Translations under genes and position numbers: made by a program
Notes under the pieces: model-generated
What the model was told of the DNA's origin: nothing
What the model saw: only the letters and a program-made list of their open reading frames with translations
Databases searched by the model: none
Origin: Dromaius novaehollandiae
Taxonomy: Eukaryota; Chordata; Aves; Casuariiformes; Dromaiidae
Assembly (NCBI RefSeq): GCF_036370855.1
Contig: NC_088113.1
Span: 20,356,501-20,420,500, forward strand
Direction of reading: 5' to 3'
DNA: 64,000 bases
Part shown: piece after piece, positions 26,401-38,077 of the stretch
Layout of the letters: the number at the start of each line of letters is the position of its first letter
Numbering within the stretch: the first letter of the stretch is position 1

Positions 26401-28020
26401 TGCGGGACCTGCTTTCGAGGCTGCCGACCCCGTTTGGAGGAAGGGGGGAGGCAGCGGTCCAGCTCGTACGGCCGGAGCGAGTCCTGCAAAGCAGCCAGCG
26501 ATGCTTTGGAGACCTCCGGCAGCCGGTGCAACTCCCTCAAAGGGTCCGAGACGTTGCAGAATGGGCCGGAGAAAACGAAGAACACCAGGTCCTGCCAAGC
26601 TAGGTGAGTAGACGGGAAACAGTTTAGGTATCTTAAACCTTGTTTGTTATTATGAAAACGTATTTATTCTCGCTGGTACCCAGATCTCGCTGGTACACCT
26701 GCATGCTCGCTCGCCCACAGCACCCCTTTTAGTTAAAAATAACTTTAAAAAAAAGGAGCAATGCAACAGGCTGCTCCCAAGCGGCCGTCGAGGCCGGGAA
26801 GCGTGGGGCAGGGTGTGGGCCGGTGTCGTGGGGTGACTCCAAGGTCTGGGCGTCCCGGCTCCGCTCGGCACAGGTGGCTCCCGCGCCCCGGCTCCACCCG
26901 GCTGCCCTGATAACGAAGGGAGCTTGCGGAGCAGCTTGCAAATGAGCAATTGTGCCAGGCAGTCACGAGGGAAAGCCCGTGTCCCTCCTCGCCCCGGGGC
27001 TCGGGTTGGTTTCGGTCAGCCCAGGCCCCGGGAAGGGGCTCGCGGTGGTGCTGGGCGGGAGGGCGGCTGTCTGCCGCAGCGGTGGTCCGCGGCCCTGGCC
27101 CATGGGGCAGCTCGGAGCCGCTGCACCGGACCTGCTCGCCCTCGAGGACCAGCGGGGCTGGCGCACCGGGGGGGCATGGGGTGGACCTGGCACCCATCTC
27201 CCACTGATGCCGGTGCCAGCTGGAGCCTGGCCGGGGGTGTCTGCAGCAGGGCAGGGGGTTCCGGCTGGGTTTGGTGCTTGGGAAACAGAAACAAGGGTGG
27301 CAAGGTGTAAATGGGAACTGCTGGTCACAGCGTGTGGGCAGCTGTCCTGGAGCTGGGTGTGTCGGGGTGCACCACCAGCACTCGAGCACCCAGCCCTGGC
27401 GGGGGACCCAGCAGGCCCGGGGGTGCTGGGTTTGCTTCCTCCCCGGATCCCGAGCCCCGTGGCCGGAGTCTCGTCAGAAGCGGCGGAAAAACGCTGCTCT
27501 CGGAGCGTGTTCCTCCTGCCGTCGCTGGCGGCTCGCGGAGGAGGTCGGTGCCGCTTTGCCGATGCTGGGGCGAGACCCGGGTCTCCCTCCGCTGCCAAAA
27601 GGGCTCGAATCCTCCCTGCTGCTCCGCGCGTTGCCCGAGGGGTGAGTGCGGCAGCCGGCGAGCCCCCATCCTTGGGAGCCGCGGCTCTGCAAAGCCGCAG
27701 CCTCCGCAGCAGGACCCTGAGCGGCAGTGGAGGGGGTACTGCCCCGTGCAGCGCGGTGCCCCCCCGAGCCGCCAGCGCTGCTCTTGGTCCGGGTCCGGGC
27801 AGGGCCTGCGCTCGCCCCGTCCCCAGGCGTGCAGCCCCCCCCAAGCGCTCGCACCCAGGGACACGTTACGTAAGGGCTGCGAGTGTGGGATGACTCACTC
27901 CAAGGTCCTGCTTCCCTGGCGCCTGCAAGGAAATGGAGGCACAGGAGGCCCCACTTCCCCTTGCAGGCAGCGGCAGGGATGGTGTGCAGTGCCTGGCAGG
28001 GAGCCTCCGTGCATGGAGCC
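23470..28020. other. GMEB2-HELZ2 intergenic region, CpG-rich from about 25.2 kb
   Basis: The first part (to about 25.1 kb) is ordinary AT-moderate sequence with no exon I can support. From 25.2 to 28 kb it is GC- and CpG-rich, with many overlapping low-complexity frames. A perfect donor-like site (TAG then GTGAGT) falls at 26604 after a CpG-dense stretch, which could be the first exon of an unannotated transcript. No protein family is recognisable. Confidence 0.4.
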
Positions 28021-28030
28021 CCCCCGTCGT

Positions 28031-28300
28031 GCTGCAGGTCCTGCCCCGTGCATCCCCCCGCGGTCCCCGTGCATCCCTGCTGCAGGTCCTGCCCCGTGCA
28101 TCCCCCCCCCGCGGTCCCCGTGCGTCCCTGCTGCAGGTCCTGCCCCGTGCATCCCCCCCCCCCCCACGGTCCCCGTGCGTCCCTGCTGCAGGTCCTGCCC
28201 CGTGCATCCCCCCCCCCCCCACGGTCCCCGTGCGTCCCTGCTGCAGGTCCTGCCCCGTGCATCCCCCCGCGGTCCCTGTGTGTCCCTGCTGCGGGTCCCC
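28031..28300. repeat. Minisatellite 3, 48-55 bp unit, 6 copies
   Basis: GCTGCAGGTC starts at 28031, 28079, 28130, 28185 and 28240, and a diverged copy (GCTGCGGGTC) at 28288. Each unit is gctgcaggtcctgccccgtg, catc, a C run of about 6-14, then ggtccccgtgcgtccct. Nearly all length change is in the C run. It is C-rich on the + strand. Confidence 0.92.
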
Positions 28301-30100
28301 CTGGGCGTCGCAGAGCTCCTCGCTCCCACTGCTTGGGCCCTCCTGGGCCCCTGCTCCTCTGACACCGGTGTAACCGAAGGGGACCAGCGGGTCCCCGGGC
28401 TGGGCGGGCTTGGTGCCCCCCCCCCCGGCCGAGGCTGCCGCCGAGCCCCCGGGGAGCAGCAGCAGCAGCTTCCGTGCGAGCGGCGCCGGGGCTGTGCAGG
28501 CACCTTGCTGCGGTGGGAAATGGAAACCAAAACTGGGGCCTTCCAGCCGGGCTGTTTATCTGAGAGCAGCAGCTACCGGGCTGGGGCTCTGCCCCCCCCT
28601 CGCTTTGTCGGTGCAGCTACTCCCCATCGCCGCCGCGCTGCAGGGTCCCGGCCAGGGGCTCCGGCTGGGTGATGCTCGCGGTGCCCCTGGGCGCGGGAAC
28701 CTGTGCATCGGGGCTGGTGCAGCCCCCTCGGCGCAGCCCCGGCCCCCGGCTCTCCCCAAAAACACGGGATTCTGGTCCGGGCACCAAGCGCGTCTGGCCC
28801 GAAAGCAGCCGCCACCTCCTCTCCGCGTCTCTCCCGGTTTAGCTTCAGAGGAAGTTCATGCACATACAAACAGATGATGAAAGCCGAGTTTCTCGGTGCC
28901 CTGACTGTGGGAGCTGGGGCTTCGTGGGGAATTTCCCACCCTGTAAAATGAGATAGAAGGACTTTGCGCTGGGTTTTTGTTTTCTCTGCCTTAGGGAGCC
29001 TGCAGCCGTCCCTGGGGGGATGTCCAGGGCCTTGACCTTGGCGGCTGCACGATGCTGCCCGGGCTCCTGCCGGGACGGTTGGGCGGTCGGGGGGCCGCCT
29101 GCCCGGGCGGGGGCTCCCGCGGGAGGGGAGCGCACGGGAGGCAGCACCACTGGCACGGTGCAGCTCTGCCGAGGCCACCGGCACCCTCCCGCCTCCGCCT
29201 TATCTCCCGGGGGAGGACAGGCCTCCCGCGCGCTCCCTAATTGCTGCTTTGCTGACAAAACACGGCCGAAGGGAGGGCGGCCCGGCCGGGGGGGAGCCGG
29301 GGCAGCTCGGGGGGGTTCGGGCCGAAAGCAGGGCTCCGGCTGCGGGTGCCGTGTGTGTACCCGGGTTCCTCTCGACAGAGGCGTTTTTGTGTGGTTTTGG
29401 GGTTCGTGTCCTGGTCGCTGGTGCAGCCTTTCCCTCCGAGGCCTGCGATCCCTGCTAGCTGCTCCCGCTCGGAAGCGCACAGCGGTTTTGTCCAGGAGCT
29501 CCTGGAGCTGCTCCCGCTTGGAAGCACGTGGTGGTTTTGTCCGGGAGCCCCCGGAGCTTGGGGCTTGCAGCCGGACGCTGGCACCGAGCCAAAGCGCAGC
29601 GGGAAAGCCGGGGCTGGGGCAGTGCTGCGGGCGAGGGTCGCGGCTCCTCCGGGCCCCTCCGAGGGTGCTGCTGCCGGCGGGACGAGGGTCTGCGGCGCCT
29701 CGGCCTCGTGCTCGGCCGCTGCCACCCGGCCCTCGAGGTGCACGGGGGCATTTCCAGAGGGGTCCCGGGGTGCCGTGTCGTGGGAGGAGGCCGGCTACAC
29801 CGGTTCCCGGGCCTGGGGGCTCGTGGCAGTGTCTGTGCGCTTTGCAACGGGCTCGCCGCCGCGCTCGGGGGGGCTACGTGAGCCGCAGCCCCCCGCGGCA
29901 GCCAGCCGGGGAGCGAAGCTGGACGATTGCGGACCCTCCAGACCCGCCGGTGCCGGCACGACCGCCGAGGAGCACGCGCGCTTCCGAACGGAGCTCCACA
30001 AAGCCTGATGCAAATGAGACCGTCCGCGGCTCCGCCAGCGCTAGCTCCCGGGGGCGGATCTGTTAAATTTATTTCCTTATTTTTGTCATGAGCCTGAACT
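28301..30100. other. GC-rich intergenic DNA before the ISRE
   Basis: CpG-rich sequence with many overlapping frames but no family match and no codon-like bias I can trust. It includes a 49-bp tandem duplication at 29458-29555. From 30055 to 30120 it is briefly AT-rich, directly before the ISRE. Confidence 0.4.
29458..29555. repeat. 49-bp tandem duplication
   Basis: The word GCTGCTCCCGCT occurs at 29458 and 29507. The copies then continue in parallel (cggaagcgcacagcggtttt versus tggaagcacgtggtggtttt, then gtccaggagc versus gtccgggagc). Two imperfect copies are visible. Confidence 0.8.
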
Positions 30101-30140
30101 TTCTGCGGCTGGATGCGCTTCTGCAGGCGGGGGGGGAATA

Positions 30141-30152
30141 GAAATTGAAACT
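30141..30152 (+). promoter_or_regulatory. HELZ2: Exact ISRE core, likely interferon-responsive promoter of HELZ2
   Basis: GAAATTGAAACT matches the ISRE/IRF consensus GAAANNGAAACT exactly. A second purine cluster with two GAAA-type half-sites (GAGAAAGGAAAC) follows at 30165-30176. A CpG-rich leader and a splice donor at 30385 lie just downstream. HELZ2 is a known interferon-induced gene, so this is the best promoter candidate even though the ATG is 8 kb away. The link to HELZ2 is inference. Confidence 0.5.
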
Positions 30153-30189
30153 GAGGATGCTGAAGAGAAAGGAAACCGGGCGGCCCTGC

Positions 30190-30384
30190 CCCAGCCGGAA
30201 ACCCTTCTTAAACAGCGGCAGCCCAGCTGCTCTGCCGGCCGGCCGCCTGCTCTGGCCGGAGACTCCCGCTGCCTCCGCGGCTCCGCTATCCGCCGCTGGC
30301 TAAAGCGGAGGAGGCCTAGAGCCGCCCAGCACCGCGCCAGGCTCCGGGGAGCAAGACGGTTCCTGCCCCGCGTACCTTCGCCTG
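30190..30384 (+). other. HELZ2: Putative noncoding first exon of HELZ2
   Basis: This GC-rich leader lies 40-230 bp downstream of the ISRE and ends in a donor (CTG then GTAAGC) at 30385. The partner acceptor would be at 38076-38077 (TTCTTCGCCAG), giving a 7.7-kb first intron that holds minisatellites 4 and 5. The 5' edge is arbitrary. A nearer, unseen promoter is the alternative. Confidence 0.35.
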
Positions 30385-30544
30385 GTAAGCACCCGCCGGG
30401 CAGGGGCTGGGAGAGTGGCCAGGGTACCCGGAGCGTGCATCCCGCCGGAGCGTGCATCCTGCCGGAGCGCAGGGCATGCGGGAAGCGGGCAAGGCAGTGG
30501 GGCAGCCGGGATGCTCCTACTTTGTTAACCGAGGTGCACAGAGG

Positions 30545-31215
30545 AGCCGGGCTGGGGTGCAAGTCCTGCACCCTGGTAACTGGGGGAGCAGAGCTCGGGG
30601 TGCAAACCTGGCACCCTGATAACCGGGGTGCAGGGGAGCAGAGCTGGGGGGCCAGTCTTGTGCCCCGATAAGTGGGGAGCAGAGCTGGGGCACAAACTTT
30701 GCACCCTGATGACTGGGGGAGCAGAGCTCAGGGTGTAAGTCCTGCACCCTGATAACCGGGGAGCTGGGCTGGGGTGCAAACCTGGCACCCTGGTAACTGG
30801 GGTGCAGGGAGCAGAGCTGGGGCACAAACTTTGCACCCCGATGACTGGGGGAGCTGGGCTGGGGTGCAAGTCCTGCACTCTGATAACTGGGGTGCAGGGG
30901 AGCTGGGCTGGGGTGCAAGTCCTGCACCCTGATAACTGGGGGAGCAGAGCTCGGGGTGCAAACCTGGCACCCTGGTAACTGGGGTGCAGGGAACAGAGCT
31001 GGGGCACAAACCTTGCACCCTGACAACCGGGGTGCAGGGGTGCTGGGTTGGGGTGCAGACCTTGTGCCCTGGTAACCGGGGTGCAGGGAGCAGAGCTGGA
31101 GTGTGTGGGGGAGCCGCGCTGGGGTGCAAACTCTGCCCCCCGATGACTGGGGGAGCCGGGCTGGGGTGCAAGTCCCGCACCCTGATAACCGGGGTGCAGG
31201 GAGCAGAGCCGGAGC
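30545..31215. repeat. Minisatellite 4, 41-50 bp unit, about 14 copies
   Basis: The words caccctgataactgggg (with variants) and gagcagagctggggtgca alternate. The caccctg anchor or its variants falls at about 30569, 30612, 30663, 30702, 30745, 30786, 30834, 30876, 30925, 30968, 31016, 31066, 31136 and 31178. Short units near 42 bp and longer ones near 48 bp differ by an optional ggtgcag insert. It is G-rich on the + strand. Large frames across it are artefacts. Confidence 0.92.
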
Positions 31216-31499
31216 CGGGCTGGCTGCAGACCTCGCGCCCCGGGCAGCGGGGGGACCGGGCGCGGGGCCGGGCGGCAGCTCCCCCGGTGCCGCCGCTGCT
31301 GCCGGCTCCCCCCGCGGTGCCGGCGGGCGGGGCGGAGCGGGGCGGGGCCGCCCCGGCGCGGAGCCGCCGTGATGCAATTTCCGCGAAGTCCGGCCCCCGG
31401 TTTGAACGCGGGGAGGCCCCAGAAACGAAACCGGCGGCGGCGGCGGCGAGCCCCGAGCCCCGAGCGCAGCGCGGCGGCGGCGGCGGTGAGAGCGGCGCG

Positions 31500-32110
31500 G
31501 GCCCGGGGCGCCCCGGGGGGCTGCAGGGTGCCCTGGGATGCTCCGGGGCATGGGGTGCTGCAGGGATGCGGGGCGCCCCGGGGTGCTCGGGGGCATGGGG
31601 TGCTGCGAGGATGCAGGATGCTCCGGGGTTGCAGGGTGCTCGGGGGCATGGGGTGCTGCAGGGATGCGGGGTGCTCAGGGGTACAGGGTGCCCCGGGGTG
31701 CTCGGGGGCATGGGGTGCTGCGAGGATGCAGCATGCTCCGGGGTTGCCGGGTGCCCCGGGGTGCTCGTGGGCATGGGGTGCTGCAGGGATGCGGGGTGCT
31801 CAGGGGTACCGGATGCCCCGGGGTGCTTAGAGGTACCGGGTGCCATGAGGTTACAGGATCCTGCGGGGTTGCAGGGTGCCCTGGGGTGCTGCGAGCCTCC
31901 AGGGTGGGTACAGGGTGCTCTGGGGTGCCGCAGGATGCCGGGCGCTTTGGGGTGTTGTAGGGTGTCTCCTGGGTGCGGGGTGCACTGAAGGGCCGCACGT
32001 CGCAGGGTGGGTGCGGACCGCTCTGGGGCACAGGATGGGTGCGGCGTGCTGTGGGGTGTAGGGCACCCCGGGGTGTGGCATGATGTAGGGCACAGGGTGC
32101 TGTGGGGCAC
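31500..32110. repeat. Minisatellite 5, 45-63 bp unit, five clear copies then degenerate
   Basis: GGCATGGGGTGCTGC starts at 31547, 31592, 31645, 31707 and 31770. The later spacing is 62-63 bp. From about 31800 to 32110 the same words (ggtgct, ggtaccggatgcc, cagggtgc) continue without clear period. It is G-rich on the + strand and lies in the presumed HELZ2 first intron. Confidence 0.85.
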
Positions 32111-33651
32111 TGTGGGGTGCACCGGGGGCTCAGCCCGCGTCTGCTCCCCGCGTGAGCTGGGGCTCTCCTGAGGGGCTGGCTGGGTGGGGTGCTGCTCAGG
32201 GTGCTGCTCTCGGGGTGCAGAAGTCGCTGGGTGCGAACCCCTGCTCACACGGCGGGGAGCGTGCGAGCGGGTCCCGGGGTGCATCTGCTCCCCGCTCCGA
32301 CCTGGCGCTCCCGAGGGTCGCGGACGTGGTCTGGGGGCTCTTCGTGGGCCTCCGCACTCCGAGAAAGACGGGCGCAGTAGCTGCGATGGCGGGTGCCGGA
32401 GGGGCCCTGGCGTGCCGGGTGCTGCACACGAGTCGGGGTGGGGGGGACACTTTCCTGCTGTCTTGGGCAGCGGCTCCTCGGCTGCCTCTTCCCGCAGCCG
32501 CGCTGGCCGCACGGTGCCCGCTTTCCGGGTCCGGCCCTGCCCGCACGGCTCCCTGCCACCCGGGATGGCTCCCCGCCACCCGAGCGCTTTGCCTTGGTGG
32601 AAGAGCCCGGGGGGAAGGAGGGGGCACCAGGAGCTGCCCGAGCTGGTTTTGCCGGAGAGGGAGATATCCGAGGCCCTCGGCGGAGGGATGGGGATAACCG
32701 CAGCCAGATGGGCTGCCAGGACGGGAGCAGCGCGCGCGATGCAGCTCTGGTTTCGCCTTGCCAAACCTCTCCCGCGCAGCCGGGTCTGGCCGTGGCGCGG
32801 TCGGTGATGTTCGCGCCGGTCGCTCACGCGGTTCCTCCGAGCGCTGCCGGCCAAACGGGAAAACCCCCGGCGCGTCCCGGGCCTGCGCGGGGCAGCGGGG
32901 CTCCGCTGTGCCGCCGGTGACGTGGCAGGCCCGACTGGGGGGCACTTGGCTCGCTCCTATGCTGCCCATTGCATAATCGCTCGTCAATAATTAATCGAGG
33001 CCAGGCCTAACGAACGGACGCGAGGCCGGTGCCGCCGGGGCTGCCGGAGGGTGCGGGGTGGCAGGGCTCGGCCGCGTCGGTGCAACGGGCGCCTGCTTCT
33101 CGCGGGCGTGCGGGAGGCCGGGCTTCGCGTCTCCCATCCTGGGAAATGTAATTACGGCTCGGGTCGTCTGAGCCCACGGAGGATGCTGCTCGGGCGCCCT
33201 GTGCCCCATCCCGAGCGGGAGGGGATGCGCGGGAGCGAGTCCCCGGGGACGGGGACGGGCAGGGGGGAAAGGCGGCGGGTGCGAGGGGCCGGGCCGCGTC
33301 CCCGCAGGGGGTTGAGCCCCCGCGAGCAAGTGCTGAGCTGGTGGTTCAATAAACCACCCTCTCTCAGTTGGCCAGAGTGACTTTCGCCCATCAGAAGGCT
33401 ACAGGTAGCTCTAAGTGCTAGGCCGTGCTTTTGGGGACTTCTGTAAAGAACGAGCGCTTTTCCTTTTTTCCTTTCTCTTCTGACCTAAGATGTTTGATAC
33501 AGGATGTTTGTAGAGACCAGGCTTTCGTGCTGCTGCTGCTCCGCTGAGATTTCAGGAGGGAGTTTTACAGCTGCCCTTCCTCTTGCCTCCTGCCTGCAGA
33601 CCCAGACCGAGGGCTGTTCTGAGAACTTGCTCAAAATCTGATTGTTTCTTT

Positions 33652-33690
33652 AAAAAAAAAAAAAAAGAAAAGAAAGAAAGAAAAGAAAAA
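33652..33690. repeat. A-rich tract grading into AAAG microsatellite
   Basis: About fifteen A residues are followed by gaaaagaaagaaagaaaag. It could be a simple repeat or the worn tail of a retroposed element; no element body is recognisable to its left. Confidence 0.8.
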
Positions 33691-36378
33691 TCAACAGTAA
33701 CAGATTTGACCCTTTGAGCCCAGAATACTCCCTCTTGGCTTCTTCAGACTGGCGCGTCCTCCCCTTGGCATGAACACTGATAACACCCCGGCTGTCCTGT
33801 TCGGTCTTTGTTGGCGGTTCTCAAACCGTTCAGCCGCGAGGGGCCGTGTCGTTACCGCGCTGTCGGGGGACCGCAGCTCCTCTGCGGCAGCTCCCGGGCT
33901 CCGTTGCATTCGGAGCGCTGGGAGTGAGCGGCTGCGCTCCTTCTCAGCTCCGCGCTGACGGAGCCGAGTGCCAACGGCCGCTTTCCATCCCCCGTGTTTT
34001 GTGCTGTGGAGATGTTTTGGCGTTTTCACCAGCGACTGAGTTTCCCCTGTGCCAGATGTTGCACAAACCCTGGGCGTGAGCGTCTTTCCCTGGAGGACTT
34101 CTAAGGAAGAGCCCTCCAAAGGCAGGAAGGTGAAATTCTGCTCTCGGAGGGAAAATGAAGTTTTCTCAAAGCCACAGATGCTGGAGAAACGTAAGCACCG
34201 CTTCAGCAGGGCTCAGGAACGTGCTCCTAACCCCCGTCAACTTCAAAGGCGCTCCGAGTTCGAGGGTGACCTCGGCGCTTGGCTGCTGCAAGCGCCGGAT
34301 TCCTGGAGCCAGGCGCGGGGCGTTTCTCCTGGCCGCGGCTCAACAGCAGCCTGAAACCCATCGAACCGCTCGCCGTCGCGGTCCTCCCCTGCCCCGGGGG
34401 CTCGCCAGCCCCTCCGCGGCGTTGCTGCCAAGCCCGCGGAAACGGGGCGTCCGTGCCTCGGTTCGGCTGCGCGGGGGACGGGGCGGCTCCAGGAGCCGAG
34501 TGCTCGGATCGCAGCCGGCCAAGCTGGCCTGCTCGGTGCGGGCTCCGGAGGCGCGGAGCGTGTCCCGCACGTCAGGGCCGTGTGGATGTTGTAAAATCGC
34601 CAGGGCGAGAGGTGGTTCCGAGAGTCGGTCCCTGAGCAGCTGATTTTTGGCAGTGTGGATGTGTGGGTGGAAAAAAAACCTCATTTAAGGCCGTGGTTCC
34701 TGTGCATTGACCTGCAGAGCAGCTCAGCGGAACCATAAACCTTCTCCCGTGCTGACACCGCGCTCGCTCTTCCCACCGCCCGCGGGATGGGACGCGTGGG
34801 AAACGTCCCTGCAGGCAGAGGTACCCGGCTGGTCCCGCGTGCTGCTAGGGCAGTGCTCTGGTCCCGCGGGTGTGTGGGGCCAGCGTGGTGGCCCTGACTC
34901 TCCTAACCAAGCCATTGCAGACTGAGAAGGTGCTTTGGTGTCACCTGCGCCGTCCCGCTCTGCGTAACATGGATGTGTCCCACGGGAGACCTCAGCTGCG
35001 TTGCTAAGATCTCCTCTCTCGTGCCGCGCCGTGCCGTGGTTTTTTCTTCCTCCCGGGGCAGCCTCTTGGTGTGATTCCTTGCTGCCTGAATAAAACAGAG
35101 GCAGTAACACCAGCTCTAAACATTGCACTTCCAGCAGCAGCGAGTGGTCTCCCCACGCTGCAGGAGGTGGAATATTTGCCCCCCCGAGGAGCGTGTAGCC
35201 CTGCCAAGCTCTCCCAGGGATGGAGCCGCGGGATGCAGCGCGCGGCTGTGCGGCCCTGGGTGGAGAGGGCCCTTCTGTGCTGTACCGCATGCAGCTCTCA
35301 GTACCGACTTTTGTGATGAGGAGGTGATTTGTTAAGCAAAACAGGAGTTAGACGTTCAGCAAGCCAGAGCCCCTGGCTGCAGACAAAATACTGAAAAACA
35401 GCTCGCTTGCAGCTGATGCCGGAAAAGCCAAGCCCCGATCCGTGTTTTGAAGGCATTAATAATTCTGTTGTGGCCTGCAGAGAGCAGCCCTCGGGTTCAG
35501 GGTCTCCGGCTCCGCGGCAGTGTTGCGTTGCCTTTGCTTTGCGCTTCGGGATCGGTGGGAGATCCCTGTGTGCCCTTAGCCCGTGCTCTCGGCCTGGTGG
35601 TCTCCTGTGTTCTTACTGTTCTGCAGCTTGTTTCATGCCGGTGTGAAACGCTTTCTGCGTGTCAGGCGGCACCGGGACCTCTGCCACGTCCTTTACCTCT
35701 GCAGCAGGTCACGGAGGCAGTTGTGGAGTTTGGTTAATGTGGGCCTTGAAGGACATCTCAGCTTCTCCAGCCTGGATAGAAATCCCCGTGCTTGGAGCAC
35801 CAGCGAGGTGGCCCACGGCTGCCACGATTGCTGTCCCCGAAGGGCACCTGCTCCTGGCGGACCTGAGTGACGGGGGGCCGCGGGACTTCCTCGGCTGAGG
35901 CTGCCCTGGTCCGAGCAGATCCGTCCGTTTGTGGCGCCCGTCTCCGTTTCACAGCCTGGGAGACGGGTGGGCGTTCGCCAGCGGGACCGTGAAGCTGTTT
36001 GCCGGCGGCAGTGGCTGCCCCGGCCCCCCCCGGGCCCCGGCGCCCCGAGGCAGCCCAGGGACTGCCGTCTTCCTTAGCGCGTGCATCCTCACGGCCAGCA
36101 GCTGGGTGGGAGTTGAGGCATTCGCGTGACACGGTGCACGGGGTGATGCTGCAGACGCAGGACCGAGATGGTCCTCGCTAGAGTCTGTCGCTTTGAGCAA
36201 TTCATAGCTCCGAGGCAGGAGGATCAGACCCGGGACAGGCACGGCCACGTCCTCCCGTCGCAGGGGCCGTGTTGCCGTTCCTGCTAGCAACCGCGGGCAG
36301 CTCTTCTCCGCGAGGCCTCGCAGTCTGCGTGCGGTAACTGCTGTGCTCCAAGCGAAGGTCTCGGAATAAACAAGTGGG

Positions 36379-36410
36379 GATGAGTCAGGGATGAGTTAGG
36401 GATGAGTTAG
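36379..36410. repeat. 11-bp tandem repeat, three copies
   Basis: The unit gatgagtyagg is repeated head to tail. The first copy contains TGAGTCA, an AP-1 core; the other two have TGAGTTA. Confidence 0.8.
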
Positions 36411-37514
36411 CTCTTGCTACAGAGACCCGAGGGCGTGACATAGTGAACTGGATCTTCGGAGAGGAAAAACTAATGCTGCTGTGGAGTTTAGCTCCCTGAA
36501 ACGGAAAGGAGCAATATTGCACGGAGCCAGGATTTCTGCCAGGCCTTGAAAGATAAACAGTGCTGCTGTTTCTCCCCCGAGCGCGTGTTCAGCCTGACGC
36601 GCTGCAGAGAGGGGGGATTAGGGGGCCTCTTCCTTGCCCTGGCCGGGCTGCTGCCCTGGGGAGGTTTTGGCTTGGCGCTTCGCTAGCCCCGCTGCCTCCG
36701 CAGCCTTCGCTGGAACAGCAGCTTCAGCATCCAGTCAGCTGCCCGCCGCCGTTACCATGTTTGCCCCGGAGGTGGCAAAGCATCGTTAATTGAAGAGAAA
36801 AAAATCCTCTAGGTGAGAAGTGTTTACATAGGAGCAGCGCAGAGTTTGGCACCCTGCTCCAGTTTGCAGGGCTGCGGTTATAAATACTGCTCTTCGCTGT
36901 TATTGCTAGGGAGCCAGTCCTGCGCGGTGGAGCCCGAGCTGCTCGGAGCGCGAGGTGGGTGCTCGCCGCGAGGCCGGTCCCTTTGCTTGAGGGCAGAGCG
37001 CTCGCCCTGCCAGCGGAACCCCCCCGTCGGGCGCCCATCACCCCGGGTCCGTGGCTGGGCCGGTGGCTTGGACCGGGCAGCGCCTCCAGAGCCCGCTGCG
37101 CCTCGTTCCCACCGAGCATCTCCCCGAGCATCTCTGCCAGGGATGCTCCCAGCCGCTGCTCACCCAGGAAACCGCTCGCAAAACGGTCCTCACCCCCTGC
37201 ACCGGGGCCGGTGCACCGAGCAGCGAGTCACCGCGCTCACATCTGGAGCCGGGGCTCTCGGCAGCCCGCTGAGCCAGATGTTTGCCAGGCTGTCGCCCGC
37301 TCGAGGTGGGGGCTGAGCTGCTGTTCTCGCGCGCCCACCTCCTGGTGTTGCTGCTGCACGTTAATCCCAGGGGCTCTCGTCTCCCCGGGGGAGCGGGGTT
37401 AGGCCCGGGTTGCTCCTCTGCGCGGTGTGGGGCAGCCCTGGAGCTGCCCTGTGGAGTCCCAGCAGGGCCCAGGCTGGGAAGAGGAAGGGCTGGGAGGCGA
37501 GAGAGCAGGAAAAA

Positions 37515-37524
37515 GAAAGAGAAA
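37515..37524 (+). promoter_or_regulatory. IRF-like GAAANNGAAA site upstream of HELZ2
   Basis: GAAAGAGAAA fits the two-half-site IRF pattern, but the following bases are GT rather than CT. It lies in a purine-rich stretch (about 37497-37580), so chance is a serious alternative. It is 0.7 kb before the HELZ2 start. Confidence 0.25.
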
Positions 37525-38077
37525 GTTGGCAGGAGCAAAAAGAGAAGGGGGGGAGGCGCCCGGAGCGGGAAGAGGAAGTCGGATTGTCAGGCCATGGGCT
37601 GGGAGGAGGCTGGTCCCAGCCGCGAGACGGGCTGCTGGTGCTCCGGTCCGTAACGTGCCCGGATCCTCCAGGGCAGGCTCTGCCGGAGCGGCTGACTCCG
37701 GGGTCGGCGGTAAACGCCGTGGGCTGAGGCTCTGCAGCCCGCGGCGCTCTGGGGACCGAGCCGAGCCGTCCCATGTGCCCTCCCCGCTCGGCAGCCCACT
37801 GCGTTCCCCGGGGTCCCGCGCAGCGCGCCTTGCAGGACATGCTCCCCTGGGACGCTGGGCTGGCGGATGAATGGAGCTGGCTGAGTAGCGATAGACCCAA
37901 ACGTTTGAGCGCTGAGCGTTGGTCTTGTTTGCTCGTTTTTGCTGCGGGCTGAGGCTCCTAGGTGCTTGGAGGAAGCCGATGAGCTGGGCTGGGCTATTCT
38001 AACGTCTCCAGGCGTGTGCAGTAAGGAGACGGGTTAATATTTCCTGCTCACGCGCTTGTTCCTTGTTTCTTCGCCAG

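Larger units (their letters stand above)
32111..38050. other. Presumed HELZ2 intron 1, no supported coding exon
   Basis: GC-rich to about 33.3 kb, then mixed. It holds short repeats described separately and an IRF-like site at 37515. One orphan exon-like segment (34056-34190) has an acceptor and a donor but no family match. The remaining open frames are Arg/Gly/Pro-rich shadows. Confidence 0.4.

Noticed and set aside
28031-28300. Regular repeats that look array-like (CRISPR)
   Set aside because: Units are contiguous tandem copies with no unique spacers, in vertebrate DNA.
27311-28672. 453-codon + strand open frame
   Set aside because: It crosses minisatellite 3 in GC-rich intergenic DNA; residue use is repeat-driven.
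30728-32854. 708-codon minus strand open frame
   Set aside because: It is generated by minisatellites 4 and 5 whose reverse strand lacks stops; no conserved domain or splice logic.
37515-37524. IRF-like site as the main HELZ2 interferon element
   Set aside because: It lies in a simple purine tract and lacks the CT that completes an ISRE; kept only as a low-confidence site.
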